Shown here: in pieces, positions 14,664 through 21,594 of the stretch
How positions within the stretch are numbered: position 1 is the first letter of the stretch
Layout: the number at the start of each line of letters is the position of its first letter
Assembly (NCBI GenBank): GCA_035535195.1
Contig: DATLQK010000027.1
Location: forward strand, 1 to 28,072
Reading direction: 5' to 3'
Origin: JACDAN01 sp035535195
GTDB lineage: Bacteria; Actinomycetota; Thermoleophilia; Gaiellales; Gaiellaceae
DNA length: 28,072 nucleotides
The notes under the pieces: generated by a model
The model's database searches: none
Told to the model about the DNA's origin: nothing
Seen by the model: only the letters and a program-made list of their open reading frames with translations
Program-made: the position numbers and the translations under genes

Positions 14664-15517
14664 CAGCCGAAGCGGCCGGTGACGTAGTCCTCGGTGCGCT
14701 TCTCGGAGGGGTTCGTGAAGATCTTCTCGGTCTCGTCGTACTCGACGAGGACTCCGTGCCGCTGCCCCTCTTCGGTGCCGCTGATCGAGAAGAAGGCGGT
14801 TCGATCGGCAACGCGGGCGGCCTGCTGCATGTTGTGCGTGACGATCACGATCGTGTAGTCCTCCTTCAGCTCGTGCATCAGGTCCTCGATGCTCGAGGTG
14901 GCGATCGGGTCGAGCGCCGAGGCCGGCTCGTCGAGCAGGATCACGTCTGGCTCGATCGCGATTGCCCGCGCGATGCAGAGCCGCTGCTGCTGGCCGCCCG
15001 AGAGCGCGAGCGCGCTGTCCCTGAGCCGGCCCTTGACCTCGTCCCACAGCGCCGCCCGCTTGAGCGCGTGCTCGACGCGGTCCCCGAGGTTGTCCTTCTT
15101 CCCGAGGATCCGGAGACCGTAGGCGACGTTGTCGAAAATCGACTTCGGGAACGGGTTCGGCCGCTGGAAGACCATCCCGATCCGGCGGCGCACCGAGACC
15201 GGGTCGACGTCGTTGCCCTGGAGGTCGACCCCGTGGAAAAGAATCCGCCCCTCGCTGCGGAACGACGGCACGACGTCGTTCATCCGGTTGAGGCAGCGGA
15301 TGAAGGTGCTCTTGCCGCAGCCGGACGGGCCGATGATCGCGGTCACCGTGCGTCCGTGGATGTCGAAGGAGACGTCCTTGATCGCAGCCGCGCGGCCGTA
15401 GAAGGCGGCGAGATCCTCGATCCGGAAGACGGTCTCCTTCGCGACCTCGCGCTGGGACGGCTGCTCTCCGTGCAGTTGCGCCGGGTCGAGCTGCATCGGT
15501 GCCGAAACGTAGCTCAC
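14663..15517 (-). CDS. pstB: Phosphate ABC transporter ATPase PstB
   Basis: 284-residue ABC ATPase that powers high-affinity phosphate import with PstA, PstC and PstS. Walker A is GPSGCGKST, the Q-loop VFQRPNPFPKSI is the PstB-specific form, the signature is LSGGQQQR, Walker B is VILLDEPASALD and the switch His is in IVTHN. The GTG at 15517 is chosen because AAGGAG lies 8 nt upstream; the later ATG at 15496 has no ribosome site. Unlike most pst operons, 163 nt of untranslated, structured sequence separate it from pstA. The Shine-Dalgarno lies in the 3' strand of that element, so translation initiation is probably regulated separately from pstSCA. Confidence 0.95.
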   Translation of the reverse strand: MSYVSAPMQLDPAQLHGEQPSQREVAKETVFRIEDLAAFYGRAAAIKDVSFDIHGRTVTAIIGPSGCGKSTFIRCLNRMNDVVPSFRSEGRILFHGVDLQGNDVDPVSVRRRIGMVFQRPNPFPKSIFDNVAYGLRILGKKDNLGDRVEHALKRAALWDEVKGRLRDSALALSGGQQQRLCIARAIAIEPDVILLDEPASALDPIATSSIEDLMHELKEDYTIVIVTHNMQQAARVADRTAFFSISGTEEGQRHGVLVEYDETEKIFTNPSEKRTEDYVTGRFG

Positions 15518-15685
15518 AGGTGCTCCTTCCAGGAATGCTGCCGAGTCTCTGGGTCGCGAGCACCAAGCCAGAGGCCGCACTCCGACGAGCCAAGGTCCGA
15601 CGACCTTGGCGAGGAGGAGGGTGGGTTCTGGCGCCGTGTGATCGCGGGCCAGAGGCCGGCGTGTATTGCTGGATGGGGCACTAGC
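15518..15685 (-). ncRNA. Structured intra-operonic leader element, copy A (pstA-pstB gap)
   Basis: 168 nt between the pstA stop and the pstB start with no plausible gene. It is homologous to 21595-21765 upstream of pitA. The 5' strand at 15681-15669 can pair with the pstB Shine-Dalgarno region at 15532-15520 (11 of 13 pairs). A hairpin CCAAGGTC-GTCG-GACCTTGG forms at 15609-15590. A second stem-loop with TCTGG and CCAGA arms lies within 15573-15547. TCTGGC/GCCAGA bracket the conserved block CCCGCGATCAC near the 5' side. These are signs of a cis-acting RNA that controls access to the pstB ribosome site. I do not recognise a known riboswitch class. Confidence 0.75.
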
Positions 15686-16577
15686 GTCCTCCTGTGAGTC
15701 GTCGCCGGCTGCGGAGGCCGAACGCTCGGGCCACCATGCTCGCGACGAGCACGAACGCGATCAGAACGAGCGCCGCGCCCCACGCCTGCTCCTGCAGCGC
15801 CGGGTCGGCCTGCTCGGCGGATGTGAAGATGAACATCGGGATCGACGAGAGCGGCTCGTCCGGCTGCCAGGACACCGCGTTGCCCGCCAGCGCCGAGGTA
15901 AAGAGGAGCGGGGCGGTCTCGCCGGCAACGCGGGCCGTGGCGAGCGTCGCGCCGGTGATGATCCCCCCGACCGCCATCGGCAGCACGACGCTAAGGGTCG
16001 TCCGCCAGCGTGGGGCGCCGAGTGCCAGGCTCGCCTCGCGCATCGAGCTCGGGACGAGCGCCAGCACCTCCTGCGTCGACCGGGTGACGAGCGGCAGCAT
16101 CAGGATCGCAAGGGCGAAGGAGCCCTTCCATGCTGCCTGGCCGTGGCCGGAGACGATGAAGACGAACACGAAGATCCCGACCACGATGGCCGGCACGCCG
16201 TTGAGCACGTCGAAGGCCACCGTCATGACCGACTGCACGCGCCTCGGCGCGAACTCGTTCAGGTAGATCGCCGCGAGGATCCCGATCGGCAGCGCCATGG
16301 ACACCGCCAGCCCCACGATGACGAAGGTCCCCACGATCGCGTTGGCGATGCCCGAGCTGGCGACGTCGAAACCGAGTAGTGAGGGCGTCTTCGTGAAGAA
16401 GTCGAGATTGATCGCGCCTAGCCCCCGCTTCGCGACGGAGCCGACCACGATCAGGAGCAGCGCCACGGCCGTGAGGGCGGCCAACGTCGCGACCCCCTCC
16501 ACGACCCAGTTCACGATGCGGCGGCGGGTGCGATGCTCGCTCGTGAGCGACTTCGCGGTGAGGACGTGGTCGCTCAT
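15681..16577 (-). CDS. pstA: Phosphate ABC transporter permease PstA
   Basis: 298-residue inner-membrane permease with about six hydrophobic helices. The cytoplasmic coupling motif is REASLALGAPRWRTTLSVVLP, the EAA-type loop that contacts PstB. The helix with VLNGVPAIVVGIFVF is typical of Pst permeases. The ATG at 16577 overlaps the pstC stop by 4 nt (ATGA), so PstA and PstC are coupled. Its TAG stop at 15683-15681 overlaps the 5' end of the structured element before pstB. A ribosome terminating there would cover the strand that pairs with the pstB ribosome site, a possible coupling mechanism (inference). Confidence 0.94.
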   Translation of the reverse strand: MSDHVLTAKSLTSEHRTRRRIVNWVVEGVATLAALTAVALLLIVVGSVAKRGLGAINLDFFTKTPSLLGFDVASSGIANAIVGTFVIVGLAVSMALPIGILAAIYLNEFAPRRVQSVMTVAFDVLNGVPAIVVGIFVFVFIVSGHGQAAWKGSFALAILMLPLVTRSTQEVLALVPSSMREASLALGAPRWRTTLSVVLPMAVGGIITGATLATARVAGETAPLLFTSALAGNAVSWQPDEPLSSIPMFIFTSAEQADPALQEQAWGAALVLIAFVLVASMVARAFGLRSRRRLTGGR

Positions 16578-17554
16578 GCGCTGACCTGGTGTCGGGCCGC
16601 GACGCGATTGATGATCACGCGCGCGAGCAGGTTCACGACGAGCGAGAAGGCGAGCAGGATCAGTGCCAGGTAGACGAGCGACGAGATCTGGAGCTTCGTC
16701 GTCGCGCCGACGTAGAGGCTCGCGATCCGGCTGGCGAGCGTGTCACCGGGATCGAAGAGGTTCCACGTGATCGCCTCGTTGTTGCCGATCACCTGCGTGA
16801 CCGCGATCGCCTCGCCGATCGCCCGACCGAGACCAAGGATCAAGGCGGCGGCGACCCCGGCGCGAGCGTACGGGAAGATCACACCCCGCACGACCTCCCA
16901 GCGAGTCGCGCCCAGCGCGAGCGCACCCTCCCGAAGCTCGCGCGGCACGTTGAGGAAGAGCTCGCGGCAGATGCTCGAGATGATCGGGACCATCATGATC
17001 GTGAGGATCAGGATCGCCGAGAGCATGCTCGGCCCGGTCGCGGGCTCGGTCTTGAAGAACGGCGTCCACCCGAGCGTCCGGTGGAGGAAGGGTCCGACGT
17101 GCTCGACGATCCAGGGTCCCATCACGAGAATGCCCCAGAGTCCCAGCACGACGCTCGGAACGGCGGCGAGCATCTCGACGAGCGTGCCCACCGGCCCCCG
17201 CAGCCACCGCGGTGCAAGCTCCGTCAGGAAGAGCGCGATCGCAATCGACAGCGGTGCGGCGAGGAGCAGGGCGGCAAACGACGTCAGTGCGGTGCCGAAG
17301 AGGAACGTCGCGGCTCCGTAGACATCGGTACTCGGATCCCAGGTCCGTGACGTCACGAACCCGAGGCCGAATTCCTGCACCGCGGGCCAGGCGTCGGCGA
17401 TCAGCTCCCGGGCGAGCAGGACGAGCAGGACGAGCGCCGACAGCGCCGCGGCGAGCGTAATGCCGTAGAGGAAGGCGTCGCCTGGAGAGAAACGACCCCG
17501 CCGCCGCAGTGTTGCGGCGGCGGGGTCGACGACCGTTTCGGAGACCGACGCCAA
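16574..17554 (-). CDS. pstC: Phosphate ABC transporter permease PstC
   Basis: 326-residue permease with about six membrane helices. It has the coupling loop REGALALGATRWEVVRGVIFP and the Pst-specific LGLGRAIGEAIAVTQVIGN. The MLAAVPSVVLGLWGILVMGP helix matches the counterpart in PstA. The start is a TTG at 17554, 3 nt after the pstS stop. No other ATG, GTG or TTG exists in frame before the first membrane helix, so this weak start appears genuine. Codons about 9-20 encode DPAAATLRRRGR and form a perfect 16-bp hairpin in the mRNA. Weak start and hairpin would lower pstC relative to pstS, as expected for a binding protein made in excess. Confidence 0.93.
   Translation of the reverse strand: MASVSETVVDPAAATLRRRGRFSPGDAFLYGITLAAALSALVLLVLLARELIADAWPAVQEFGLGFVTSRTWDPSTDVYGAATFLFGTALTSFAALLLAAPLSIAIALFLTELAPRWLRGPVGTLVEMLAAVPSVVLGLWGILVMGPWIVEHVGPFLHRTLGWTPFFKTEPATGPSMLSAILILTIMMVPIISSICRELFLNVPRELREGALALGATRWEVVRGVIFPYARAGVAAALILGLGRAIGEAIAVTQVIGNNEAITWNLFDPGDTLASRIASLYVGATTKLQISSLVYLALILLAFSLVVNLLARVIINRVAARHQVSA
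17493..17528 (-). terminator. Perfect 16-bp hairpin, attenuator-like, inside the start of pstC
   Basis: CGACCCCGCCGCCGCA and its exact complement flank a 4-nt loop, 29 nt downstream of the pstS stop. On the transcribed strand the stem is followed by TTTCTCTCC, a U-rich tail resembling a weak intrinsic terminator. It lies wholly in pstC codons. It could stabilise the pstS mRNA 3' end or attenuate transcription into pstC. Confidence 0.6.
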
Positions 17555-17557
17555 GCT

Positions 17558-18583
17558 CTACGACTTGACGCGGGTGAGCTGGCTCTTCGCCCGGGCGAGG
17601 ACGTACGACGGCACGGGCTGGAAGATCAGCTTCGGGCCGAACCTCTGGCCGGTCGTGACCGCCCAGGTGACGAAGGCCTTCAGCTGCGCAGCCTTGCTCG
17701 TCTTCAGCGGCAGCAGCACGTACGAGTAGGTCGAGATCGGGTAGGCCCGCAGGAACTTCTTGCCCTTCGGCGGGTTCACGATCGAGAGCTCGTTCGTCTT
17801 GCTGAACTTCTTGTCGGCGAGGGACGCCGCCTTGATGCTGCGGAGACCCGGGGTCGCCCACTTGCCGGACTTGTTCTGCACGGCGGCGAACTTGATGTGG
17901 TTCTTGAGGGCATACGCGATGTCGGCGTAGCCGATCGCACCCTCGGTCCGGGAGATGACGCCGGCCACGCCGGAGCTGCCGCGTGCGCCGACACCCGCCG
18001 GCCAGTTCACCGTCGTGTTCGGGCCGCCCACGCGGCTCTTGAACGACGGGCTCACCGAGGTGAGGTAATCCGTGAAGTTGTAGGTCGTCCCGCTGCCGTC
18101 GCTTCGGTAGACCGGCGTGATCCTGCGATCCGGGAAGTTGACGCCGGGGTTCAGGCGACGGATCCGAGCGTCGTTCCAGTTCGTGATGTTGCCCATGAAG
18201 ATGTCTGCGATCGCTCGGCCGTTCAGGTGGATCGCATTCTTGACCCCGTCGAGGTTGTACATGACCGACGTGGCAGAGAGCACCCACGGAAGCTGGATGC
18301 AGCCCTTGCACGCCGAGAACTGGTCGGGGGTGAGTGGGGCGTCGCTGGCACCGAAGTCGACTGTCCGGTTGGTGATCGCGGAGATGCCGCCGCCGCTGCC
18401 GATCGCGTTGTAGTTGACCTGGTCGCGCTTGTACTCCTGTTGCCAGACGGCGATCAGCGGAGCCGGAAACGTCGCGCCGGCGCCGCTCAACGTGCCCTGG
18501 CTGCGAGCCCCTGCCGTCACGGTGACGGCGGTCGCAACGAGCGCGACAAGCACGACAACGATCGCGCTTCTCCTCAAATTCAT
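17558..18583 (-). CDS. pstS: Phosphate-binding protein PstS
   Basis: 341-residue secreted substrate-binding protein. After a Sec signal (MNLRRSAIVVVLVALVATAV, cleavage probably near AGA), the mature part starts with LSGAGATFPAPL. Phosphate-contact segments GSGGGISA, DFGASDAPL and RSDGSGTT are intact. A close cysteine pair (ACKGC) may form a disulfide outside the cell. There is no lipobox cysteine after the signal peptide, unlike most Gram-positive PstS lipoproteins, so how it is kept at the membrane is unclear. ATG 18583 is chosen because GGAGG lies about 10 nt upstream and it begins the signal peptide. It is preceded by a TAGCCT -10 and a three-unit PHO box. Confidence 0.93.
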   Translation of the reverse strand: MNLRRSAIVVVLVALVATAVTVTAGARSQGTLSGAGATFPAPLIAVWQQEYKRDQVNYNAIGSGGGISAITNRTVDFGASDAPLTPDQFSACKGCIQLPWVLSATSVMYNLDGVKNAIHLNGRAIADIFMGNITNWNDARIRRLNPGVNFPDRRITPVYRSDGSGTTYNFTDYLTSVSPSFKSRVGGPNTTVNWPAGVGARGSSGVAGVISRTEGAIGYADIAYALKNHIKFAAVQNKSGKWATPGLRSIKAASLADKKFSKTNELSIVNPPKGKKFLRAYPISTYSYVLLPLKTSKAAQLKAFVTWAVTTGQRFGPKLIFQPVPSYVLARAKSQLTRVKS

Positions 18584-18628
18584 GTGTGTCGGTCCTCCCC
18601 TTTGGCGCATGACTGGCATTCGCCGCGC

Positions 18629-18634
18629 AGGCTA
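18629..18634 (-). promoter_or_regulatory. Candidate pstS -10 element
   Basis: TAGCCT on the minus strand, in the context TAGCCTGCGCGG, lies 28 nt downstream of the PHO box and about 45 nt before the pstS ATG. A nearly identical TAGCCTGCCGCGG occurs at 20939 before the Pit accessory gene. Confidence 0.45.
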
Positions 18635-18662
18635 GGACCCGAGGGGCCGTGCGTGGTCGTCC

Positions 18663-18695
18663 GGCTTGTGACCGCGTGGTGTCGAAGTGGTGAAC
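18663..18695 (-). promoter_or_regulatory. Three-unit PHO box upstream of pstS
   Basis: Three consecutive 11-nt units on the minus strand: GTTCACCACTT, CGACACCACGC and GGTCACAAGCC. The cores are exactly 11 bp apart. The first unit is identical to unit 1 of the box at 12588-12598. The site occupies the gap between the regulator 2 stop and pstS, so pstS has its own phosphate-controlled promoter. Confidence 0.75.
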
Positions 18696-18699
18696 TCGA

Positions 18700-19395
18700 C
18701 TACTTCGGTTCGGGATCGAGCTTGTAGCCGACGCCGTAGCGGGTGTGAATGAAGGTGTGATCGCGGGCGCGCTTGTCGACCTTCTCGCGGAGCTTTCTTA
18801 CGAAGACGTCCACCGTCCGGTCGCGGTGTGTCTCGCGGCGGCCCCAGATCCGCTGCAGGAGCTCGTCGCGGCTGAGCACGCGGCCGGATTCCTGGGCGAG
18901 CGTGTACAGCAGCCGGAACTCGGTCGGCGTCAGCCCGGCGTCCTCACCGTGGATGTACGCCTGGACCTCGTTCGGCTCGAGGCGCAGCTCCTCGATCTCG
19001 ATCGGCCCGCCCCGCTTCTCCGCCTCGGCGCGGGGCCCCCGCCGGGCGTTCGCCTGGACACGCGCGACGAGCTCCTTCATCGAGAACGGCTTCACTAGGT
19101 AGTCATCGGCCCCGATCTCGAGCGCGTGCACGCGGTCATGCTCCGTCCCGCGGGCGGAGACGACGACGATCGGCGTGCCGATCCCCTCGCTCCGGGCGCT
19201 TTCGATGAGCGCCCAGCCGTCGGTGCCGGGGAGCATCAGGTCGACGACGCAGACGTCGGGCCGCTCGTAGCGGAGCCGCCGCAGGCCGGCCGTCCCGTTG
19301 TCGACGCGGACCGGCTCGAACCCCGCCCCGCTCAAGTGGCGAGCCATCCCCTCGGCGATGACCTCGTCGTCTTCGACGATCAGGACCTTCGCCAT
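18700..19395 (-). CDS. OmpR/PhoB-family response regulator 2 (PhoP/RegX3-like)
   Basis: 231 residues. The receiver domain has acidic pocket VEDDE, phospho-acceptor Asp52 in VVDLMLP and Lys102 in YLVKPFS. The winged-helix output domain contains RTVDVFVRKLREKVD and TRYGVGYKLDP. It is very similar throughout to regulator 1 (11830-12525), same length without visible gaps, so the two are recent paralogues. It is divergent from a histidine kinase gene with 11 bp between start codons, and is followed on the same strand by the PHO box and pstS. It is the likely phosphate-response regulator. Calling it phoB, phoP or regX3 would need phylogeny. Confidence 0.93.
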   Translation of the reverse strand: MAKVLIVEDDEVIAEGMARHLSGAGFEPVRVDNGTAGLRRLRYERPDVCVVDLMLPGTDGWALIESARSEGIGTPIVVVSARGTEHDRVHALEIGADDYLVKPFSMKELVARVQANARRGPRAEAEKRGGPIEIEELRLEPNEVQAYIHGEDAGLTPTEFRLLYTLAQESGRVLSRDELLQRIWGRRETHRDRTVDVFVRKLREKVDKRARDHTFIHTRYGVGYKLDPEPK

Positions 19396-19409
19396 ACTCG
19401 CGCAGTATG
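19393..19409. promoter_or_regulatory. Symmetrical inverted repeat spanning both start codons of the regulator-kinase pair
   Basis: CATACT-CGCGC-AGTATG: each arm contains the start codon of one gene (CAT at 19393-19395, ATG at 19407-19409). Read on either strand, CATACT is a fair -10 placed 8 nt before an ATG. Both transcripts may therefore be leaderless or nearly so, with one shared control site. Confidence 0.45.
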
Positions 19410-20246
19410 AAGTTGCCCTTCGCGAAGGCGCGCGAAGAGGACGTGCGGCCGCTCGATGAGCGCCTTCAAGAGCTCGTCGACGAGAGCGACGAGCCGCTGC
19501 TCGTCCTCGGCGCCGGGAACCGGGTCGTCGCCGCCAACCGCTACGCCGAGGAACCGCCCGAGGCGCCCAGCGGCCAGGACTCCTACGACGAGCTGCGGAC
19601 CGGGTTCACCGCAGCCGTCTCGCACGAACTCCGCACGCCGCTCGCGCGCATCCTGGCTCTGCTCGAGACGGCGGCGCTCCCGGGGGAGGATCCCGCCGAG
19701 CTGATCGAGCAGGCGCGAAACGAGGTGGCGCAGATCAACGAGCTGGTGGACGACGTGCTCTTCCTCAGCGAGCTCGAGACGGGCCGGGCTGTCGTTGCGC
19801 TCGGCTCGACCCGCGCAATCCCGGTCGTCGAGGAGGTCCTGGCCCGGCTGCGTGAGACGTCGGACCGGGCGGCGGTGCTGCTCCGGGTCGAGGGAGACCC
19901 GGCGCTGGAGCTCCCGCTCCGCCCCCGGATGCTCCGGGTGATCGTCGACAACCTCGCACAGAACGCAATCCGCTACGCGGGCCCGGGCGCGACGCTCACG
20001 ATCTCGGTCGGGCCGAACGAGCTGGTGGCCGCTGACGACGGTGTCGGCGTCGCCGAGGAGGACCTGCCGCGCCTGTTCGAGCGGTTCTTTCGCGCCGACC
20101 GCGTCCGCGGCTCGCGGGGCACCGGCCTCGGCCTCGCCGTGGTGAAGCACATCGTCGGAGCGGCAGGCGGCACCGTCGAGGCGTCCGGCGGCCTCGGCCA
20201 GGGCCTGACGATCCGCTGCTCGTTCGGCGGGCGGCACCGCGGCTAG
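19407..20246 (+). CDS. Soluble PhoR/SenX3-like sensor histidine kinase
   Basis: 279 residues. A short PAS-like remnant (EPLLVLGAGNRVVAANRYAEE, about 29-49) precedes the dimerisation domain, with phospho-acceptor His73 in AVSHELRTPLARI. The ATPase domain has an N box (VDNLAQNAIRYA), G1 (ADDGVGVAEEDLPRLFERFFR) and G2 (GTGLGLAVVKHIVG). No membrane segment is present; the N-terminus is charged, whereas PhoR and SenX3 proteins normally have one or two. It must sense a cytoplasmic signal or work through PhoU, encoded 10 nt downstream. It is divergent from regulator 2, its presumed partner, and may also serve the orphan regulator 1. Confidence 0.9.
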   Translation: MKLPFAKAREEDVRPLDERLQELVDESDEPLLVLGAGNRVVAANRYAEEPPEAPSGQDSYDELRTGFTAAVSHELRTPLARILALLETAALPGEDPAELIEQARNEVAQINELVDDVLFLSELETGRAVVALGSTRAIPVVEEVLARLRETSDRAAVLLRVEGDPALELPLRPRMLRVIVDNLAQNAIRYAGPGATLTISVGPNELVAADDGVGVAEEDLPRLFERFFRADRVRGSRGTGLGLAVVKHIVGAAGGTVEASGGLGQGLTIRCSFGGRHRG

Positions 20247-20249
20247 CAT
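20244..20249 (+). promoter_or_regulatory. Possible internal -10 before phoU
   Basis: TAGCAT overlaps the kinase stop codon and lies 7 nt before the phoU ATG, again fitting TANNNT-N6/7-ATG. No clear Shine-Dalgarno precedes phoU. Weak evidence: it could be chance, with phoU read from the kinase transcript. Confidence 0.3.
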
Positions 20250-20256
20250 CGAAACG

Positions 20257-20928
20257 ATGCGGATCACCTTCCAGGAGGAGCTCGAGCAGCTTCAGGCCGA
20301 CCTCCACGAGGAGAGTGACCTGGTGCTCCGCTCGCTTCGCGGCGCGCTCAACGGCGTCGTGCAGCAGGACGTCGAGCTCGCGGATGAGGTGATCGCCTTC
20401 GACGACGAGGTGGACGAGCGCTACCTCGCGATCGGCACCGGGATCGAGCAGCTCCTCGCCCGGCAAACTCCGGTTGCGAGCGACCTACGGCTCGTGCTCG
20501 CCGTGCTCCACATCAACCTCGGCCTGGAGCGGATGGCCGACCTGTGCGTGACGATCGCGAAGCTGACGAAGCTGACGGCCGAGCTCGAGCAGGACGACAC
20601 GCTTGTCGAGGCGTTCGAGGAGATGGGGAGCCGCGCAGAGGAGATGCTGCGCGTCGCGATGACGTCGTTCGCCGAGCGCGACGTCGCCGGAGCAGAAAGC
20701 CTGGTCGACCTCGACGAGCTGATCGACCGCGCCAACCGCCGGCTCGTCGAGCACGTGCTCGAGCTGGGAAACGACCCCGCCAGGCGCGAATGGGGGCTGC
20801 GCATGATCGTGGTTTCCCGGTGCCTGGAGCGCTTCGGCGACCACGCCGTCGACATCGGTGAGCAGACCGCGTACCTGGTCACCGGCGAGTTCCGCGAGTT
20901 CACCGACGCCTCGCATCCCGATTCCTGA
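20257..20928 (+). CDS. phoU: Phosphate signalling protein PhoU
   Basis: 223 residues, all-helical, two tandem PhoU three-helix bundles. The duplicated signatures are visible as DLRLVLAVLHINLGLERMADLCVTIAK in the first half and GLRMIVVSRCLERFGDHAVDIGEQTAYLVTG in the second, with the acidic metal-binding residues of the E/DxxxD type. PhoU links Pst transporter state to the PhoR-type kinase and damps the Pho response. Here it follows the soluble kinase gene by 10 nt, which suggests that PhoU carries the signal to a kinase lacking a membrane domain (inference). It precedes the Pit accessory gene, so both uptake systems are wired to this locus. Confidence 0.94.
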   Translation: MRITFQEELEQLQADLHEESDLVLRSLRGALNGVVQQDVELADEVIAFDDEVDERYLAIGTGIEQLLARQTPVASDLRLVLAVLHINLGLERMADLCVTIAKLTKLTAELEQDDTLVEAFEEMGSRAEEMLRVAMTSFAERDVAGAESLVDLDELIDRANRRLVEHVLELGNDPARREWGLRMIVVSRCLERFGDHAVDIGEQTAYLVTGEFREFTDASHPDS

Positions 20929-20938
20929 GCCGCTGCGT

Positions 20939-20944
20939 TAGCCT
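20939..20944 (+). promoter_or_regulatory. Candidate -10 before the Pit accessory-pitA operon
   Basis: TAGCCT in the context TAGCCTGCCGCGG closely resembles the pstS -10 context at 18629-18634. It lies 27 nt before the ATG at 20972, which has a good GAAGGAG ribosome site. No PHO box is visible in front of it. Confidence 0.4.
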
Positions 20945-20971
20945 GCCGCGGCTGCCGGTGAAGGAGATGAC

Positions 20972-21592
20972 ATGAGGATTTCGCTCGTACCTCGGACCAC
21001 GGAGTTCTACGACCTGTTCACCGCCGCCGGCGAGAACGCGCTGGCCACGGCGCGCAAGGCCGAGGAGCGGTTTCGGGCGTTCCCGGAGCGGGTCGTCCAC
21101 CAGCAGGAGGTGAAGGAGCTCGAAAACCAGGGCGACGAGCTCACGCGACAGATCATCGAGCTCCTGAACACCCAGTACATCACCCCGTTCGACCGCGAGG
21201 ACATCTACGAGCTCGCGAAGGCGATCGACGACGTCGTCGACTACATCGAGAATGCTTCCGACCTGCTCGGGCTCTACCAGGTCGGGCGCGCGATGGACCA
21301 GTCGGTTGAGCTGTCCCGCATCCTCGTCGCCGCCGTCGAGAACCTCGCGAAGGCGATCGCCGAGCTGCGCGGCCTCCGGAACGCCGAGCGCTACCTCGTC
21401 GAGGTGAAGCGGCTCGAGGACGACGGCGACCGGGTGGTGCGCGACGCGATCGCCTCCCTGTTCCAGGACGGCGAGGTCGACCCGATGACCGTGATCCGCT
21501 GGAAGGACATCCTCGAGGCGCTCGAGGACGCGATCGACTCGGCCGAGACGGCGGCCGACGTCGTCGGAAACATCGTGGTCAAGAACCTCTAG
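20972..21592 (+). CDS. Pit accessory protein (DUF47, PhoU-like)
   Basis: 206 residues, all-helical, of the DUF47/PhoU-like family that nearly always sits next to Pit phosphate transporters. Recognisable segments are VKELENQGDELTRQIIELLN, the conserved TPFDREDIYELAKAIDDVVDYIE with its acidic metal-site residues, and IRWKDILEALEDAIDSAETAADVVGNIVVK at the end. It probably regulates the transporter at the membrane face. A strong GAAGGAG lies 6 nt before the ATG. Between its stop and pitA lie 173 nt of structured sequence, although such pairs are normally tightly spaced. Confidence 0.92.
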   Translation: MRISLVPRTTEFYDLFTAAGENALATARKAEERFRAFPERVVHQQEVKELENQGDELTRQIIELLNTQYITPFDREDIYELAKAIDDVVDYIENASDLLGLYQVGRAMDQSVELSRILVAAVENLAKAIAELRGLRNAERYLVEVKRLEDDGDRVVRDAIASLFQDGEVDPMTVIRWKDILEALEDAIDSAETAADVVGNIVVKNL

Positions 21593-21594
21593 CG

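Noticed and set aside
15518..15593. A short leader peptide starting MARRSA, also similar at 21690 upstream of pitA
   Set aside because: The similarity is present in more than one reading frame, differences are not concentrated at third positions, and an indel breaks the frame agreement. Conservation acts on RNA or DNA, not on a peptide.
12911..15697. Long open frame on the plus strand (928 codons) antisense to the pst-arsC region
   Set aside because: It is the shadow of high-GC coding on the minus strand: Arg/Pro/Asp-rich composition, no domain, and it crosses several well-supported genes.
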